Positions 46,584-55,849 of a stretch of 64,000 nt of DNA are shown in pieces. Under the pieces are notes generated by a model. The model was given only the letters and a program-made list of their open reading frames with translations. It did no database searches and was not told the DNA's origin. The DNA is taken from the NCBI RefSeq assembly GCF_014396585.1, contig NZ_CP060717.1, positions 124,001-188,000 on the forward strand. Direction: 5' to 3'. Position 1 is the stretch's first letter. Every line of letters starts with the position of its first letter. The stretch comes from Sphingomonas rhizophila (GTDB lineage Bacteria > Pseudomonadota > Alphaproteobacteria > Sphingomonadales > Sphingomonadaceae). A program made the position numbers and the translations under genes.

Positions 46584-48142
46584 TTGGCGGCCTCCATCCC
46601 CATCGGCAAGACTGCAGCTCGGGAGGAACGGGCTGATCTAAGCGCTTGGTTGGCAGTGGCAGCTGGCAGCCTAGGTGCCTTGCTTGCTACGCTCGACGTC
46701 TCGATCGTCAACTCAGCCTTGCCGACCATCCAGGGTGAGATCGGCGCGACAGGCACCGAAGGCACCTGGATCGCGACCTCGTTCCTCGTTGCCGAAATCA
46801 TTATTATCCCGCTCAGCGCGTGGCTGGAGCGCTTGCTCGGACTGCGAACGCTGCTGTTCGTCGCGGTGACACTGTTCACCGGTTTTTCAATCCTGTGCGG
46901 AGTCGCGGACGATCTCACCACGATGATCATCGGCCGTGCAGGGCAAGGCATCACCGCCGGCGCCTTGATCCCCACCGCCATGACGATCGTTGCGACCCGA
47001 CTCCCGCCCCATCAGCAACCGATCGGCATGGCGCTGTTCGGCGTGACCGTCATCTTGGGGCCTGTCCTGGGTCCGCTGATCGGGGCTGGCTGACGGAAAA
47101 TCTCAGCTGGCATTACGCATTCTTTGTCAACGTTCCGGTGTGCATCGTTTTGCTTCTGCTGTTGTGGCTTGGCCTCCCCCATCAACGTCCGGACTGGAGT
47201 TATGTGCGCGAGGGCGACTGGTTTGGCATAGCCGGGCTCATTCTGGGTCTGGGTGGCCTCACCGTCGTGCTAGAGGAAGGCCATCGCGAAGAATGGTTTG
47301 AATCGCCTCTCATCATTCAATTGACGCTGATGACGCTCGTCGGATTCGCGCTTCTGCTGGTTGGCCAGAAATATGCGCGACGACCGGTCCTCAAGCTCAG
47401 TCTCATCTTCACCAGGCAATTCGGCAGTATCGTGATCATGGCGCTGGTGGTCGGCATGGCGCTCTACGGCACCATCTACGTCATCCCGCAATTCCTTGCC
47501 CTCATCTCCGACTACAACGCCCTACAGACCGGGTACGTAATCGCGCTGATGGGCTTGCCGGCGCTGTTCCTGATGCCGATCGTGCCTTTCCTCATCACCC
47601 GGATCGATATTCGGCTCGCGGTGGGCAGTGGTTTGCTGCTGATGGCGATCAGCTGCTGGATCACCACCAATCTGACGACCGAGGCCGGCGGCGGCGCATT
47701 CACGGCCGGTCAGATCCTGCGCGGAGTCGGCATGATCTTCACCATGCTGTTTCTCAATCAGGGGGCGATCGCGGCGGTGTCGAAGGAAGATGCCGGGGAC
47801 GCATCGGGCATCTTCAACGCCGCCCGAAACCTTGGCGGTTCCTTTGCGCTGGCAGCGCTTGCGACCATTCAGGATCAGCGTCTCTGGCATCATAGCCGCC
47901 GGATGGAGGAATCTCTCTCCGCCAACAGCTGGTCCGTGCAGGACTATCTGACGGGTATTCAGGCCGGTCTCGGCAGTGCCGAAGCCGCTATTCGGACACT
48001 CGCGGGTTCCATCCAGCAGCAGGCCTTCGTCATGACCTACAATGACATATTTTTTGTCATGACCGTCGTCATCGTCCTGTCCATTCCACTCGTCCTTTTC
48101 CTGCGTCCGCTGCCCAAGGGCATGTCGCTTTCCATGCACTGA
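46584..48142 (+). CDS. emrB: EmrB/QacA (DHA2) family MFS efflux pump (frameshifted in this sequence)
   Basis: A 14-helix drug/proton antiporter. The first part has LLATLDVSIVNSALPTIQGEIGATGTEGTWIATS and LGLRTLLFVAVTLFTGFSILCGVA, then GRAGQGITAGALIPTAMTI. The frame ends at 47093; adding a base to the GGGG run 47082-47085 restores GGWLTENLSWHYAFFVNVP and the remaining helices to 48142. The start is TTG 46584 behind an AAGGTAAGCGAAG site. EmrB pumps move hydrophobic compounds, fatty acids or uncouplers. Confidence 0.9.
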
Positions 48143-48148
48143 GGTTTC

Positions 48149-49648
48149 ATGCGCACCGCCTACCTCCCCATCCTCGCCGTGCTGGCCCTTGGCGGCTGCA
48201 CTGTCGGTCCAAACTACAAAGGTCCCGTGCCCCTTCCTGCCATCGCGAAACCGGGCGAGACTTTCGTTCGCGCCTCCCAGTCCACTTCGTCGAACCAGCC
48301 GGCACTGGCGCAATGGTGGACTGCGCTCAACGATCCCGTCCTCAATACACTTGAGGCTAGGGCGCTGGCCGGCAATCCGGGACTGGAAGCCGCTCGCGCG
48401 AGAATTGCGCAGGCTCGGCAAAACGTCCGTTTCGAGCGCGCGGATCGACTCCCGGCGGGCTCTGTACAGGGAAGATATGTCTACGCCGACTTGCCGGGTC
48501 TCGATCTCGAGCAGGGTGGCGGCTCGACGTCGGGACCGCCAACCTCGCCACCGACCGGCGACGAGGATTCGGAAGCAGGAACAACGATCGACTTTTTCAA
48601 TCTCGGCCTCAACGCAAATTGGGAAATCGACGTTTGGGGTGGCAAGCGGCGATCGGCCGAGGCAGCGTCCGCCCAGCTTGGCGCGGCCGTCGCCAATGAG
48701 GCCGACGCCCAGGTCCAGCTAACTGCTGAAATCGCCCAAGCCTACACGAACGTTCGCGAACGACAGCATCGTCTGGCTTCGTTGAGACTGGCCTCCGATG
48801 CTGATCGGACGCTTCTCGATCTGGCCGAGCAACGGTTTCGTCGAGGCGCGACCACCGCATTTGAAGTCGAAAAAACCAAAACTCAACTCAGGGCGACCAA
48901 CGCCGACATCGAGAAGGTTCAGGGCGAACTCGAGGTCTATCTCAACGCGCTTTCGGCGCTGACCGGCGCAGCACCCGGCGTTGTGGATCCTTTGCTGGCT
49001 CCACTCGGCTCGATCCCTCTGCCCCCGGCCTCGGTCGAAATAGGAGACCCCGCGTCGCTGATCGCCCGTCGGCCGGACATTCGTGCTGCCGAGCGCAACC
49101 TTGCAGCCGCGACTGCCAGGATTGGCGTTGTCGAGGCTGCACGGCTTCCAAAGATCAGCTTTATGGGAATTTTGGGAATAGGCGGAGCTTCACCGGGCGA
49201 CCTCTTCGACTTGGGTAACATGAGCAAGATAGCCTTGCCGCAAATTGAGTGGGGATTGCTGGATTTCGGCCGCAGCCTGGCGCGTCTTCGACAAACCCGA
49301 TCAGCGCGGGACGAAGCTGAGGCCCAGTATCGACAAGCCGTCTTGACCGCGCTCCAGGACGCGGAATCGTCGCTCTCGCGGTTCGGGCGCCAGCGGCAGT
49401 CGGTTGCCGAGTTGGCAGAAATCAAAGCGTCCGCCGACCGAAGCGCTGCTTTGATGCGACAACGGTACAACGTTGGAGCTGCCTCGCTCCGCGAAGCGCT
49501 CGAGGCGGACCGGCAGAGCCTCGAGGCCGGGCGCAATCTTGTCGCAGCAACGGCTGCGCTCACCGGTAGCTTCATTGCTGTTCAGAAATCACTGGGCCTT
49601 GGCTGGCAGCAGCCGCCATCCCCCGGCAGAGGCGACACAGGACGGTAA
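48149..49648 (+). CDS. NodT/OprM family outer-membrane efflux lipoprotein
   Basis: A 499-residue outer-membrane channel subunit. The lipobox is LALGGCTVGPNYK (Cys after GG), then the pattern ALAQWWTALNDPVLNTLEARALAGNPGLEAARARIAQARQNV, two repeats of the TolC-like coiled coil, and GPNYKGP typical of RND/MFS outer-membrane factors. It completes the tripartite pump with EmrA and EmrB. Its TAA overlaps the ATG of the MCE gene (TAATG). Confidence 0.95.
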   Translation: MRTAYLPILAVLALGGCTVGPNYKGPVPLPAIAKPGETFVRASQSTSSNQPALAQWWTALNDPVLNTLEARALAGNPGLEAARARIAQARQNVRFERADRLPAGSVQGRYVYADLPGLDLEQGGGSTSGPPTSPPTGDEDSEAGTTIDFFNLGLNANWEIDVWGGKRRSAEAASAQLGAAVANEADAQVQLTAEIAQAYTNVRERQHRLASLRLASDADRTLLDLAEQRFRRGATTAFEVEKTKTQLRATNADIEKVQGELEVYLNALSALTGAAPGVVDPLLAPLGSIPLPPASVEIGDPASLIARRPDIRAAERNLAAATARIGVVEAARLPKISFMGILGIGGASPGDLFDLGNMSKIALPQIEWGLLDFGRSLARLRQTRSARDEAEAQYRQAVLTALQDAESSLSRFGRQRQSVAELAEIKASADRSAALMRQRYNVGAASLREALEADRQSLEAGRNLVAATAALTGSFIAVQKSLGLGWQQPPSPGRGDTGR

Positions 49649-50523
49649 TGGAGACGCGATCCAACTTCCGGTTGGTACTGGCGGTCGTGGCAATACTGTT
49701 TCTCGGCCTCGCGTTTTTCGCTTTTTATATTTCGGGCGAATCGCGGTCGCTTGACGCGCGCTATCATGTCCATTTTACGAAGAGCGTATCAGGCCTGGAT
49801 GTCGGATCCGGTGTCACCTTGTCAGGCGTTCCAGTGGGTCGAATTGAAGCAATCTCAATCGACCCGCTCAATCCAGAAATAGTTTTGATCACGCTGGCGC
49901 TGAATGAAAAGGTGCCGATACGACGCGGTGTTCGAGCCGACATCAGCCGATCCTTGATGAGCGGAGATGCGACGCTCGTACTTATTCCGTCTTCTGAGGG
50001 GCCGCTAATCAATCCGGTAGGCCGCGATGATATCGGGCGAATATTAGCGGTCAGCAAACGGAGTAGTGGCGACCCCGCGCAGGAAGCTATGAGTGTCGCC
50101 CGTAAGCTCGACGGAGTCGTCGACAGTCTCGACGCCGAAGGTCAGCAGAAAATCTCGGCGACGCTTGAGGGGGTGGTGGAGCAGACCGCTGGATGGGAAA
50201 AGACCGCCTCACGCCTGACAAGGTCAATCAAACCTCGCAGCATTCGAATGGTGGCGGACGGAATCTCGGGCGCCGGACGAACAGCCGAGCGACTTAGCAG
50301 GTCAATTGAATCCGCTGACGGCGATGTCGCCCGCGCACGAGCAAGAATTCGCAGTTTTGGGGAAGGTGCTGACAATTTTTCCCGATCGTTGGAAGAGGCC
50401 CGTCCGTCGATCCAGCAGACGTCCCGGCAGTTGCGCCAATCAGAGAAAACTATTCGCGGCATCCGAGCCAACGTCGCGACCGGAAAGGACACCATCGAGG
50501 ATATTCTGCCAGATGGAAAATGA
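49648..50523 (+). CDS. MlaD/MCE family protein
   Basis: A 291-residue protein with one N-terminal membrane helix (LVLAVVAILFLGLAFFAFYI) and an MCE domain: YHVHFTKSVSGLDVGSGVTLSGVPVGRIEAISID, PEIVLITLALNEKVPIRRGVRADI, then a long helical tail. MCE proteins shuttle lipids across the periplasm. It is translationally coupled to the outer-membrane factor of the EmrAB pump, an unusual partner, which suggests the pump handles a lipid-like substrate or feeds it to this carrier. Confidence 0.9.
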   Translation: METRSNFRLVLAVVAILFLGLAFFAFYISGESRSLDARYHVHFTKSVSGLDVGSGVTLSGVPVGRIEAISIDPLNPEIVLITLALNEKVPIRRGVRADISRSLMSGDATLVLIPSSEGPLINPVGRDDIGRILAVSKRSSGDPAQEAMSVARKLDGVVDSLDAEGQQKISATLEGVVEQTAGWEKTASRLTRSIKPRSIRMVADGISGAGRTAERLSRSIESADGDVARARARIRSFGEGADNFSRSLEEARPSIQQTSRQLRQSEKTIRGIRANVATGKDTIEDILPDGK

Positions 50524-50667
50524 CCGATCACGCGGAGATGGAGTTTGTGCCAGCCAGAAAATCTCCCGTGCCAATTCTGCGATATCAGTCGGCAAGAATG
50601 GCTCCTGAGCTATCGCAAAGCAGACGGTCAGCTAACGGCCACTCTCGGACATTCGGTAGGCAAAAGG

Positions 50668-50703
50668 GCTAGCGTCCGCTTTCGACCCAAATCGGACGCT
50701 AGC
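50668..50703. repeat. Palindromic interspersed repeat, short form (copy 6), opposite orientation
   Basis: GCTAGCGTCCG (50668-50678) and CGGACGCTAGC (50693-50703) are perfect 11-bp terminal inverted repeats around CTTTCGACCCAAAT. It is the cleanest short copy and lies between the convergent MCE and rtcA genes. The rest of 50524-50790 shows nothing else. Confidence 0.85.
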
Positions 50704-50790
50704 GGTCGGTCGTGTGGCCGTGCCCGGCTGGGCAAAAGCCAATAGGCTGGTTGCTTGAACCTCGATATCGTTGCTGCGATAAGATTCACC

Positions 50791-51807
50791 TCATTGAACC
50801 GTCACGAGATGCGAGCCGTTCTCGCTTTCAGCGAATGTGCACCGCACCGGTAGGAATCGCGCAATCACGTCGGCAGCCGTTCGGCAGTGCTCGCTCGGTT
50901 TGACTGTCGTGAATGATCCGCCTCCGGCCACCGCAAACGGCAAGAGCAATTGGTCGGCCAAGTAAGGTCCCGCGAAAGCGTTCGAGGCGAGGTAGCCCTT
51001 CATGCGATTAGCAGCGGTGGCAGCCAGCTTCTCAGCCGACAGGCCAAGCTTACCAAAGCCGCTCACAATCTCGGTCACGTGCTCGAAAGCAGCTTCCAAT
51101 ACGAGGATCGTGCCGGGCCCCTGCTCTTCGGGCAGCTCCCGAATTGCGAGTGCGTCATCGGGCCACTCCGGCAACATTTTGCGCACGACCTTCAATTCGC
51201 GCTCGGCGATTTCGCGGGGAAGCGCAGCGAAAGTTGCTGTCGCGGCCTGTGACAACTCGGCCCCGCGCTCCTCACAAGCAATGGGTTGCAACGGCGCCGG
51301 ATCAATGTGGATTTCAATGCGTCCGCCACCGCGGGGATAGAACCCGTGACGGACAAGCTTTGTATCCACCGTAGGCCCCATCCGATTGATGACCGGCAAA
51401 AAGGAGCGCGCGATGAAATCGAAGGGAGGCGCGTAAATGTTATGCGTCCCTCCTTCGAGCACGATCCTTGAAGGGGCATCAGCGAGCAGCAACGGTATCA
51501 GAATAGTCTGCAGCACAAGGCTGGTGCTGCCGGCCGTGCCGACCGCAAAGTGATATTCGCCAGGCGATACAGACCCAGGATTAAAGGTGATCTCCGACGT
51601 TCCGACGCTCAAACCGTCACACGTTGCACCGCCGATCGCGCACGCGGCCTCGACTGCAGTGACGTGCTGACGCATGAGACCTGGCTTATCGCGGCCCCCG
51701 CGTGCGTTGATGATTTGGAACGGCTGGCCAGTGACCAAGGAAAGCGCGCACGCATTGCGCACCACCTGGCCACCACCTTCGCCTTCGGATCCGTCGATGA
51801 TGATCAT
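50791..51807 (-). CDS. rtcA: RNA 3'-terminal phosphate cyclase
   Basis: A 338-residue enzyme that uses ATP to convert RNA 3'-phosphate to the 2',3'-cyclic form. It begins IIIDGSEGEGGGQVVRNACALSLVTGQPFQI, the family signature, and includes RGGRDKPGLMRQHVTAVEAA and HGFYPRGGGRIEIHI. The active-site histidine lies near the end in KPSEHCRTAADVIARFLP. Expected length. It follows rtcB by 36 bases and shares its sigma-54 promoter. Confidence 0.96.
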   Translation of the reverse strand: MIIIDGSEGEGGGQVVRNACALSLVTGQPFQIINARGGRDKPGLMRQHVTAVEAACAIGGATCDGLSVGTSEITFNPGSVSPGEYHFAVGTAGSTSLVLQTILIPLLLADAPSRIVLEGGTHNIYAPPFDFIARSFLPVINRMGPTVDTKLVRHGFYPRGGGRIEIHIDPAPLQPIACEERGAELSQAATATFAALPREIAERELKVVRKMLPEWPDDALAIRELPEEQGPGTILVLEAAFEHVTEIVSGFGKLGLSAEKLAATAANRMKGYLASNAFAGPYLADQLLLPFAVAGGGSFTTVKPSEHCRTAADVIARFLPVRCTFAESENGSHLVTVQ

Positions 51808-51843
51808 GCTTTTCTCAGTACTGGGTAGTGCACGTAGCGGGAG

Positions 51844-53066
51844 CTACCCCTTTACGCACACCACCTGCTTCAAAGTGTGGACGATTTCGACCAAGTCGGA
51901 CTGGGCCGCCATGACCGCTTCGATCGGTTTGTAAGCCCTTGGGCTCTCGTCGATCATTCCCTCGTCCTTGCGGCACTCGACGCCAGCAGTGTCAGCGATG
52001 TGCTCGGCGAGCGTCACTTCTTTCTTTGCCTGCGTTCGTGACATCACGCGGCCGGCGCCGTGCGAGCAACTGTCGAACGACTCCTTGTTCCCAAGACCGC
52101 GGACAATAAACGACTTGGCTCCCATTGAGCCGGGAATGATACCCATCACACCCTTGGCTGCGCGGACGGCTCCCTTCCGGGTTACGAGGACGTTCTCGCC
52201 GAAGTGGTTTTCGCGAGTCACGTAATTGTGATGGCAGTTCACCGCCTCCAGTTCCGCGTCGAACGGTTTCGAGATTTGCGTCCGAAGGGCGCGGATGACG
52301 TTAGTCATCATCATTCGCCGATTAAGAGCGGCAAAGTCCTGAGCCCATTCGACCGCTTCCACATAGTCGTCGAAGTGATCGGTTCCTTCCGCGAAGTAAG
52401 CCAGATCCTGGTCAGGCAGGTTGATGAACCACTTGCGCATGTCCTGCTTGGCAAGCTCGATGAAGAATGTGCCAATCGCATTCCCGACGCCGCGCGACCC
52501 GGAATGCAGCATGACCCAAACGCGCTGCTCCGTGTCGAGACAGACCTCAATGAAGTGATTGCCCGTCCCAAGCGTACCAAGGTGCACAACGTTGTTCGTC
52601 TTCGCGAGCTTGGGATACTTTGCGATGATCTGATCGAAGCGAGCAGAAATTGTTGCCCACGCCTCCACGATCGCGGGGGGCGGATCTCCCCAAGAACCAG
52701 TGTCACGATTGCCGCGCCCAACCGTCCTCCCCACTGGAACGGCACGCTCTATCGCCGCGCGAATTCCTTCGAGGTTGTCGGGCAAATCGCTGGCCACCAG
52801 GGACGTGCGCGCGGCCAACATACCGCAGCCTATATCGACGCCTACCGCCGCCGGAATGATTGCACCCTTGGTAGGAATGACTGAACCAACGGTCGCGCCG
52901 ATCCCCACATGAACGTCGGGCATCACCGCAACGTGTTTGAAGACGAATGGCATCCTTGCAGCGCGGGCGAGCTGGTCTCGAGCCTTCTCATCCACCGGAA
53001 CGCCGCGGGTCCACATCTTGATGGGAACACCCCCTCAACGTGCTGGAAGTCAAAATTCTCGTTCAT
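51844..53066 (-). CDS. rtcB: RNA ligase RtcB (frameshifted at its 5' end in this sequence)
   Basis: A GTP- and Mn-dependent ligase that joins 2',3'-cyclic phosphate and 5'-OH RNA ends. Motifs: VGVDIGCGMLAARTSL with a metal cysteine, GRGNRDTGSWG, HLGTLGTGNHFIE, HSGSRGVGNAIG, the guanylylated histidine in SCSHGAGRVMSR, and CRKDEGMIDESPRAYK. The uninterrupted frame begins at ATG 53014-53016 (MWTRGVPV), but relatives start about 17 residues earlier. ATG 53064-53066 encodes MNENFDFQHVEG; one added base in the CCCCC run at 53030-53034 joins it as GVPIKMWTRG. Confidence 0.95.
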
Positions 53067-53165
53067 TGCTTTCGCCTCTTTTCGGCTTGGGGCGACCGGC
53101 CCATTCCGGCCGCCCCTTCCACCGCTGCGTCGGGCTGTTCGATTGCACCCGACCCAATTACAGGT

Positions 53166-53181
53166 TGCAGGTGATGTGCCA
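53166..53181 (-). promoter_or_regulatory. Sigma-54 (-24/-12) promoter for rtcBA
   Basis: On the minus strand TGGCACATCACCTGCA has GG and GC separated by exactly ten bases (consensus TGGCAC-N5-TTGCA with one mismatch at the -12 box). It lies about 100 bases upstream of rtcB. The adjacent gene encodes the sigma-54 activator RtcR. Confidence 0.8.
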
Positions 53182-53280
53182 ATTGCACCGATATTTCGCG
53201 CATCTAACCTAAGTATCTGGATTGCTTAGAATTAAAACATATTCCTTCAAAACCTGCATGTAGCAATCGACTGGCAAATC

Positions 53281-53294
53281 TATCGACATCGATA
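53281..53294. promoter_or_regulatory. Candidate RtcR upstream activator site
   Basis: TATCGA-CA-TCGATA is a perfect 6+6 palindrome about 100-115 bases upstream of the -24/-12 element and just before the rtcR start, the usual distance for an enhancer site. The surrounding 53219-53317 is distinctly AT-rich. Confidence 0.5.
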
Positions 53295-53317
53295 AACATT
53301 TATATCATGGTATCGCG

Positions 53318-54910
53318 GTGAAGCCCGTCGTCGTCATCGGTTTTGTTGGTTCTACGCTCGACGCGAGCAAGCGAGGTCCCACGCGCTGGAACCAGTGGCG
53401 CCCGAGCGTGGGGCTGACAATGCACGAAGATCTCCGTGTCGATCGCTTCGTCATGATACATGGTGGAGTTCATCGAGGCCTCGTTGATTACCTCGCCGAG
53501 GACATTGCGGCTGTCTCCCCGGAGACGATGGTCGAACCGATCCTGATGGACTTCGAAGACGCGTGGGACTTCGAAGAGGTCTACGGTAAGCTACTCGACT
53601 TCGTCCGTAGCTATCCGCTCGATCCCGATGCTGAAGATTATCTCATCCACATCACGACCGGGACGCACGTTGCTCAGATCTGCCTCTTCCTGCTGACCGA
53701 AGCGCACTACCTCCCAGGTCAACTTCTCCAGACCCAGCCTCGTCGCGGAGCCGTCGATCCGAAAGGCGTGTGGAACACCATTGACCTCGATCTGTCGCGC
53801 TATGACAGCATTGCGACGCGTTTTGCCGTGGCGACGGCAGAAAGTACGTCATTTCTGAAGTCCGGCATCGACACTCGAAACGCGGCCTTCAACCGCATGA
53901 TCGACGAGATCGAGCAAGTGGCCGTTCGGAGCCGTGCCCCCATCCTGTTGATGGGGCCGACGGGCGCCGGCAAAAGCCAGCTGGCCCGGCGAATATATGA
54001 TCTGAAGAAACTGCGGCACCAGGTGAAGGGGCCATTTGTCGAGGTGAATTGCGCGACCCTCAAGGGCGACGGCGCAATGTCAGCACTGTTCGGACACAAA
54101 CGCGGGGCGTTCACGGGCGCAGCGAGCGACCGCCCTGGCCTCTTGAAATCGGCGAACACAGGAACGCTCTTCTTGGACGAAATAGGTGAGCTTGGTCTCG
54201 ATGAGCAGGCGATGATCCTTCGCGCCATTGAGGAGAAGCGCTTTTTCCCCATGGGTGCTGACAAGGAAGTTGAAAGTGACTTTCAGCTTATTGCTGGCAC
54301 CAATCGTGATCTCGCGAGCCGCGTTACCGAAGGGCGGTTCCGGGACGATCTCCTAGCGCGGCTCAACCTTTGGACGTTCCAACTTCCCGGCCTAGCCGAA
54401 CGCCGAGAGGACATTGAGCCCAACCTCGATTATGAACTCGACCGCTTCGCTGAACGCGAAGGTGAGCGGGTCACCTTTAATAAGGAAGCGCGAGAGAGCT
54501 ATCTGGCGTTCGCGACCAGTGCGAGCGCCACTTGGCCCGGCAACTTCCGCGATCTTGCGTCAAGCGTCACCCGAATGGCAACTTTCAGCCCCAAGGGGCG
54601 GATCGATAAGAGCTTGGTCGACGCCGAGATAGCTCGACTGTCGGCGGCGTGGCGGCCCACTTCCGTGGCCGAGGATGGTCTAGATGACCTGCTATCAACT
54701 GAAACACTTCAATCGTTGGACCCTTTCGATCGGGTTCAATTGAGTCATGTCGTTGAGGTTTGTCGTGGCAGCCGATCACTTTCAGAAGCGGGCCGCTCAC
54801 TATTTTCTGCATCGCGGGCACAGCGCAGTACGACAAATGACGCTGATCGTTTGCGCAAATACCTAGCTCGCTTCGATCTTACCTGGGCAAACCTCCGTGA
54901 GACGAGATAG
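53318..54910 (+). CDS. rtcR: Sigma-54-dependent transcriptional activator RtcR
   Basis: A 530-residue activator. The first about 180 residues form the CARF-type sensor domain of RtcR (KPVVVIGFVGSTLDASKRGPTRWNQWRPSVGL), thought to bind RNA fragments with cyclic phosphate. The AAA+ domain follows: LLMGPTGAGKSQLA (Walker A), the sigma-54 contact GAFTGA in HKRGAFTGAASD, TLFLDEIGEL (Walker B) and GRFRDDLLARL. The C-terminal DNA-binding part includes LSEAGRSLFS. Start is GTG 53318. It is divergent from rtcBA. Confidence 0.96.
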   Translation: MKPVVVIGFVGSTLDASKRGPTRWNQWRPSVGLTMHEDLRVDRFVMIHGGVHRGLVDYLAEDIAAVSPETMVEPILMDFEDAWDFEEVYGKLLDFVRSYPLDPDAEDYLIHITTGTHVAQICLFLLTEAHYLPGQLLQTQPRRGAVDPKGVWNTIDLDLSRYDSIATRFAVATAESTSFLKSGIDTRNAAFNRMIDEIEQVAVRSRAPILLMGPTGAGKSQLARRIYDLKKLRHQVKGPFVEVNCATLKGDGAMSALFGHKRGAFTGAASDRPGLLKSANTGTLFLDEIGELGLDEQAMILRAIEEKRFFPMGADKEVESDFQLIAGTNRDLASRVTEGRFRDDLLARLNLWTFQLPGLAERREDIEPNLDYELDRFAEREGERVTFNKEARESYLAFATSASATWPGNFRDLASSVTRMATFSPKGRIDKSLVDAEIARLSAAWRPTSVAEDGLDDLLSTETLQSLDPFDRVQLSHVVEVCRGSRSLSEAGRSLFSASRAQRSTTNDADRLRKYLARFDLTWANLRETR

Positions 54911-54970
54911 CGCCTCGCCAAAGGCCGAGGAAAGAGGTTGAGGCGAAAGCCGCCGGATTGAGTCTAATCG

Positions 54971-55005
54971 GCTAGCGTCCGATTTGGGTGGAAAGCGGAC
55001 ATTAG
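54971..55005. repeat. Palindromic interspersed repeat, short form (copy 7)
   Basis: GCTAGCGTCCG (54971-54981), TTTGGGTGGAA core and CGGACATTAG end. It follows rtcR, and its terminal TTA (55002-55004) supplies the stop codon of the small minus-strand gene next to it. Confidence 0.85.
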
Positions 55006-55214
55006 GTTTGACGGCCCACCAGCCCAGCTTTGTGAACAGCCGCTCGGGCGCGGAAGCGGACCCGAGCACAGCGTTCGGTCAGTTCCTTCGGCGCATCTGG
55101 CGGACAATCGCAGCGAGTAGACAGCCAATCAATGTCGGCCGGGTCGAGCCAGAGCGCGATGCGCCCCTGTTGCCGTTCCGCCGCGTCGTCTGTTGGAATA
55201 GGCTCATTCCTCAT
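55002..55214 (-). CDS. Small hypothetical protein, 70 aa
   Basis: The product MRNEPIPTDDAAERQQGRIALWLDPADIDWLSTRCDCPPDAPKE... is rich in Arg and Asp with two cysteines close together and no membrane segment. Similar short proteins with a GRIALWLDPADI core are common in sphingomonads as far as I recall, but I know no function. Its stop lies inside repeat copy 7 and its start is just before copy 8. Confidence 0.5.
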   Translation of the reverse strand: MRNEPIPTDDAAERQQGRIALWLDPADIDWLSTRCDCPPDAPKELTERCARVRFRARAAVHKAGLVGRQT

Positions 55215-55236
55215 AGAGCTACCTTAGGCCGCGACC

Positions 55237-55271
55237 GCTAATGGCAGCAATGGGTCGAAAGCGAACGCTAG
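55237..55271. repeat. Palindromic interspersed repeat, short form (copy 8)
   Basis: GCTAATGGCAGCAATGGGTC followed by GAAAGCGAACGCTAG. The end overlaps the stop codon of the minus-strand gene at 55268. Confidence 0.75.
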
Positions 55272-55750
55272 AAAATGACAAGATGGCCGCCTTCAGGGAA
55301 TGGTCCACGCCATCCGCAGGGGAAGTGACCACGCTCATACCAGTAGGCTTGGCTGGCGTAGAAACCGGGAGGGAAAACGTCCGCAAACTCTGCTTCCATA
55401 CAAAGGTGAAGAATATCCCAGTTCACAGTATCGCTGAACGCACTTGGCAAGCTGTGCGCGGCAACAACATACCGCGTTTTGTCGTGGACTAGCGCCATCG
55501 CTGACGGCTTCACTGCGTTTACGACATCGTTCCATGTTGAAAAAGCTTGAGGTGAGCGTTCGAGCAGACGCTCGCGATAATGATTAGCCGCTTCAAGGCA
55601 CAAGTTCTCCCATTCCGGCGAAGAACAACTTGCGATTGCCGACGGCCAATCTGGTAACGTCGCGACAGCGGAAGAGGTTTGGACGCCGACGTTCGCGAAC
55701 CAATCGGCATTCCTTAGTTGCTCAAGCGTGGCCAATGTTCTCGGATGCAT
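55268..55750 (-). CDS. Hypothetical protein, 160 aa
   Basis: A soluble protein beginning MHPRTLATLEQLRNADWFANVG. It is helical in the first half (LCLEAANHYRERLLERSPQAFSTWNDVVNAVKP) with a mixed second half (LVHDKTRYVVAAHSLPSAFSDTVNWDILHLCMEAEFADV) and a Tyr/Gly/Pro-rich end (GFYASQAYWYERGHFPCGW). No domain is recognised, though the pattern is that of small immunity-like or effector-associated proteins, which is only an impression. Repeat copies flank it on both sides. Confidence 0.6.
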   Translation of the reverse strand: MHPRTLATLEQLRNADWFANVGVQTSSAVATLPDWPSAIASCSSPEWENLCLEAANHYRERLLERSPQAFSTWNDVVNAVKPSAMALVHDKTRYVVAAHSLPSAFSDTVNWDILHLCMEAEFADVFPPGFYASQAYWYERGHFPCGWRGPFPEGGHLVIF

Positions 55751-55771
55751 GCAGTCACTTTGGATGCCGAC

Positions 55772-55832
55772 GCTAATGTCCGCAATGGGTCGAAGCCGGA
55801 CGCGACGGGAATAGGTGGAAAGCGGACACTAG
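55772..55832. repeat. Palindromic interspersed repeat, long form (copy 9)
   Basis: GCTAATGTCCGCAATGGGTC, then GAAGCCGGACGCGACGGGAA and TAGGTGGAAAGCGGACACTAG. It occupies the 5' sides of both neighbouring genes. Confidence 0.85.
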
Positions 55833-55849
55833 TCCGTTATGGTCTGGGT

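Noticed and set aside
55718-55849. N-terminal extension of the gene ending at 56224 and similar ORFs with NVRNGSK or FPPKSDA segments
   Set aside because: These residues are translations of the interspersed repeat and not part of the native proteins.
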